Assembly: GCF_009758205.1 (NCBI RefSeq)
Contig: NZ_WRXN01000001.1
Span: 1,116,001 to 1,180,000 of the forward strand
DNA length: 64,000 nucleotides
Direction of reading: 5' to 3'
Source of the DNA: Chitinophaga tropicalis
GTDB lineage: Bacteria > Bacteroidota > Bacteroidia > Chitinophagales > Chitinophagaceae
The translations under genes and the position numbers were made by a program. The notes beneath the pieces are model-generated. The model ran no database searches and was not told the origin of the DNA. It worked only from the letters and a program-made list of their open reading frames with translations. Positions 62,161 through 64,000 of the stretch are shown here, one piece after another. The stretch's first letter is position 1. Every line of letters starts with the position of its first letter.

Positions 62161-63720
62161 CTAAAACCAACTACTCTTTTTACTGCTTTTACCTCCCAGG
62201 CCTAATGCGCCGAGCAGGCTGCGGGTAATGATATTGGCAGCTGTACGTCCTACCTGGCGGGCAGCAGAGCTGCTCAGCACTGTTTCAAGCATACTCTTTT
62301 CTTCTTTCTGCCTGCCACCTTTTGCTGCAGGTTTTTCTTCTTCTTCTTTCGCTGTTTTTTCAGCCGCTTCTTCCAGTTTTGCTGTCAGTATCTCGTAAGC
62401 ACTGTTACTATCTATTTCCTGGTTGTATTTCTTTACAAGTTTTGAAGCGTTGACAATAGCATCGAGTTCTGCGGCAGTGAGGATATCCATGCGGGAGCGC
62501 GGAGATGTCAGCATGGTGGCTGCCAGCGGAGTGGGACTGCCTTTTTCGTTCAGGCATGTTACCAGGGCTTCACCGATACCGATCTGTGTAAGCAGGTCTT
62601 CAGTTTTATAGTATTCAGAAAGAGGATAGTTTTCCGCCGTCTGTTTGATGGCTTTACGATCGTTTGCTGTAAAGGCGCGCAGGGCATGCTGTACTTTCAG
62701 GCCTAATTGTCCCAGTACGGAAGGAGGAATATCCATAGGGTTCTGGGTACAGAAGAAAATGCCTACGCCTTTGGAGCGGATCAGTTTTATGATGGTCTCT
62801 ATCTGTTGCAGCAGGGCGGAGCTGGCTTCCTGGAAAATGAGATGCGCCTCATCTATGAACATGATGAGCTTGGGTTTCTCCAGATCTCCTTCTTCAGGTA
62901 ATGTTGCATAGAGCTCTGCCAGCAGGCTTAACATGAAAGTGGAAAATAGCTTGGGCCTGTCCTGTATGTCAGCCACCCTTACTATAGATATCATGCCTCT
63001 GCCATCGTCGCTGATGCGCATGAGATCCTCTACCTGGAAGGAGGTTTCTCCGAAGAAGATGTCTGCGCCCTGTTGTTCCAGTGCTATTACTTTACGGAGG
63101 ATGGTGCCTGCTGATGTGGTAGAGATCTTACCGTAGTCTTTCTCCAGTTCTGCCTTGCCTTCATCGCTTACATACTGAAGTACTTTCTTGAAGTCTTTCA
63201 GGTCAAGGAGGGGCAGTTTCTGATCGTCGCAGTATTTGAATATCATAGATACCAGGCCTTCCTGGGTATCGTTCAGCTCAAGTATCTTGGAGAGCAGTAC
63301 AGGGCCAAATTCGCTTACGGTAGCGCGCAGGCGGACGCCTTTTTCATTGCTCAGGGAAAGTAATTCTGTAGGATAGGCAGCGGGTGACCATGTACCGCCT
63401 ATTTTCTGATAGCGTTCTTCGATCTTTGCATTGCTGACACCTGCAGCGGCAATACCGCTAAGGTCTCCTTTGATGTCCATCAGCAGTACAGGTACACTGG
63501 CATCGCTGAGGCCTTCGGCAATAACCTGCAGGGTCTTGGTTTTACCGGTACCTGTGGCGCCGGCAATAAGCCCGTGACGGTTCAGCGTTTTCAGTGGCAG
63601 CAGCACATCTGCGCCGGTCACTACTTCACCGTCCAGCATGGCGCATCCCAGCTTCAGATGTTCACCTTTAAATGTATAGCCGCTTTTGATGTATTCCAGG
63701 AACGCTTCTTTAGTAGCCAT
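62161..63720 (-). CDS. HerA-like ATPase (DUF853 family)
   Basis: 519 residues. Walker A HGLIAGATGTGKTKTLQ near 53, Walker B LIMFIDEAHLIFQEAS near 290, and the downstream block SKGVGIFFCTQNPMDIPPSVLGQLGLKVQHAL, typical of DUF853 proteins related to HerA/FtsK-type translocases. The C-terminal ~90 residues are Glu/Lys-rich and likely disordered before LARSLLGALGLG-type hydrophobic end. Precise role unknown. A GroES-family gene lies upstream. Confidence 0.9.
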   Translation of the reverse strand: MATKEAFLEYIKSGYTFKGEHLKLGCAMLDGEVVTGADVLLPLKTLNRHGLIAGATGTGKTKTLQVIAEGLSDASVPVLLMDIKGDLSGIAAAGVSNAKIEERYQKIGGTWSPAAYPTELLSLSNEKGVRLRATVSEFGPVLLSKILELNDTQEGLVSMIFKYCDDQKLPLLDLKDFKKVLQYVSDEGKAELEKDYGKISTTSAGTILRKVIALEQQGADIFFGETSFQVEDLMRISDDGRGMISIVRVADIQDRPKLFSTFMLSLLAELYATLPEEGDLEKPKLIMFIDEAHLIFQEASSALLQQIETIIKLIRSKGVGIFFCTQNPMDIPPSVLGQLGLKVQHALRAFTANDRKAIKQTAENYPLSEYYKTEDLLTQIGIGEALVTCLNEKGSPTPLAATMLTSPRSRMDILTAAELDAIVNASKLVKKYNQEIDSNSAYEILTAKLEEAAEKTAKEEEEKPAAKGGRQKEEKSMLETVLSSSAARQVGRTAANIITRSLLGALGLGGKSSKKSSWF

Positions 63721-63772
63721 GGTATATCTGTTTTTGCCACCAATATAGGCAAAAATGCACCATGTAGAAACG

Positions 63773-64000
63773 TTATAGTTCTTCTTCCCGTTCCAGCATC
63801 AGGATAGCTCCCTGTGGCACAATGAAATACTTTTCTCCCTGGTAGGATACTTCTGTAGACCCGCTTACCAGGAAGATGGCAAGATCGCCTTCTTTAGCCT
63901 GGAGGGGAATGTATTTCACTTTTTCTTCTTCCGGTTTCCATGCTTCATCTTCTTCTGATGGAAGAGGAAGAGCGTATCCCGGGCCTGTTTTGATAACATA
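63773..64000 (-). CDS. GroES-family co-chaperone-like protein (5' truncated)
   Basis: The last 75 residues are visible; the start lies beyond the window end. Visible blocks: VIKTGPGYALPLP near the first residues, EEEKVKYIPLQAKEGDLAIFL, and YQGEKYFIVPQGAILMLERE at the end, matching the Cpn10 beta-barrel pattern (VGDxVLF, Y-GxE-tag, DILA). The TGPG segment matches the loop region of GroES-like folds, though the mobile loop and GroEL-contact residues cannot be judged here. No groEL is present in the window. A divergent family of GroES-like proteins in Bacteroidota, rather than classic GroES, is likely. Confidence 0.7.
   Translation of the reverse strand, partial: YVIKTGPGYALPLPSEEDEAWKPEEEKVKYIPLQAKEGDLAIFLVSGSTEVSYQGEKYFIVPQGAILMLEREEEL

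Overview
The window reads as a chromosomal segment of a Bacteroidota bacterium, most likely family Chitinophagaceae (Chitinophaga or a close relative). This rests on protein family content (TonB-type receptor with a carboxypeptidase-like N-terminal domain, FtsX without FtsE next to a DUF3098 protein and UppP, RprY-like response regulators, an AtpB with a signal-like leader) and on repeated exact matches to the Bacteroidota -7 promoter element TAnnTTTG upstream of genes. No phage, transposon, CRISPR array, rRNA or tRNA was seen. Coding density is high and no gene-free stretch exceeds 300 bases.

Layout. 1-9.4 kb: the 3' part of a thioester alpha-2-macroglobulin-like protein, a secreted esterase with a MacB/FtsX-type permease, and an FAD oxidoreductase. 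9.5-16.2 kb: aspS, a small glucosaminidase, then two SGNH-type proteins tightly coupled to an MBOAT acyltransferase, a probable envelope O-acetylation cassette. 16.4-20.6 kb: a porin O/P-like outer membrane protein convergent with a PhoB/PhoR-like pair, then a DUF1003 membrane protein. 20.7-24.8 kb: a secreted protein of unknown family whose C-terminus has His and Cys blocks like clan CD (caspase-fold) peptidases, then an ABC exporter. 24.9-29.3 kb: atpB-E-F-H-A, closed by a strong terminator with no atpG, atpD or atpC. 29.5-33.3 kb: TonB-dependent receptor, TPR protein, LCMT-type methyltransferase. 33.4-38.8 kb: pdxA, rsmA, a 2-hydroxyacid dehydrogenase, greA, a HIT protein, an orphan response regulator, ruvC. 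38.8-45.2 kb: a flippase-like membrane protein with a DUF3108 protein, a second orphan regulator, then a response regulator/histidine kinase pair followed by a universal stress protein and a bestrophin-like channel. 45.5-54.9 kb: ruvB, M28 and M23 peptidases, leuS, ftsX, DUF3098, uppP, a secreted hypothetical. 55-64 kb: ald, tsaE, a copper P-type ATPase, recQ, a Gfo/Idh/MocA oxidoreductase, a HerA-like ATPase, and a GroES-family fragment cut by the window end.

Most notable signals: (1) nine 11-bp units built on TTACC, in two helically phased blocks (43666-43772), ending at the promoter of the stress protein/bestrophin genes and immediately downstream of a two-component system, a strong candidate regulon-defining operator; (2) a family of five long intergenic hairpins with 20-21 bp stems of unrelated sequence but a shared apex (CGCC, 3-nt loop TTT or GAA, GGCG), often followed by a second GGCTGGCC-type palindrome; (3) an intrinsic terminator inside the greA leader, between the only visible promoter and the start codon, with a palindrome upstream of it, resembling the logic of the E. 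coli greA leader; (4) the clan CD-like protein; (5) a copper ATPase whose M8 MxxSS motif reads MALSD and whose promoter carries a palindrome over the -7 element; (6) an ATP synthase operon without gamma and with a 12-bp hairpin between atpE and atpF.
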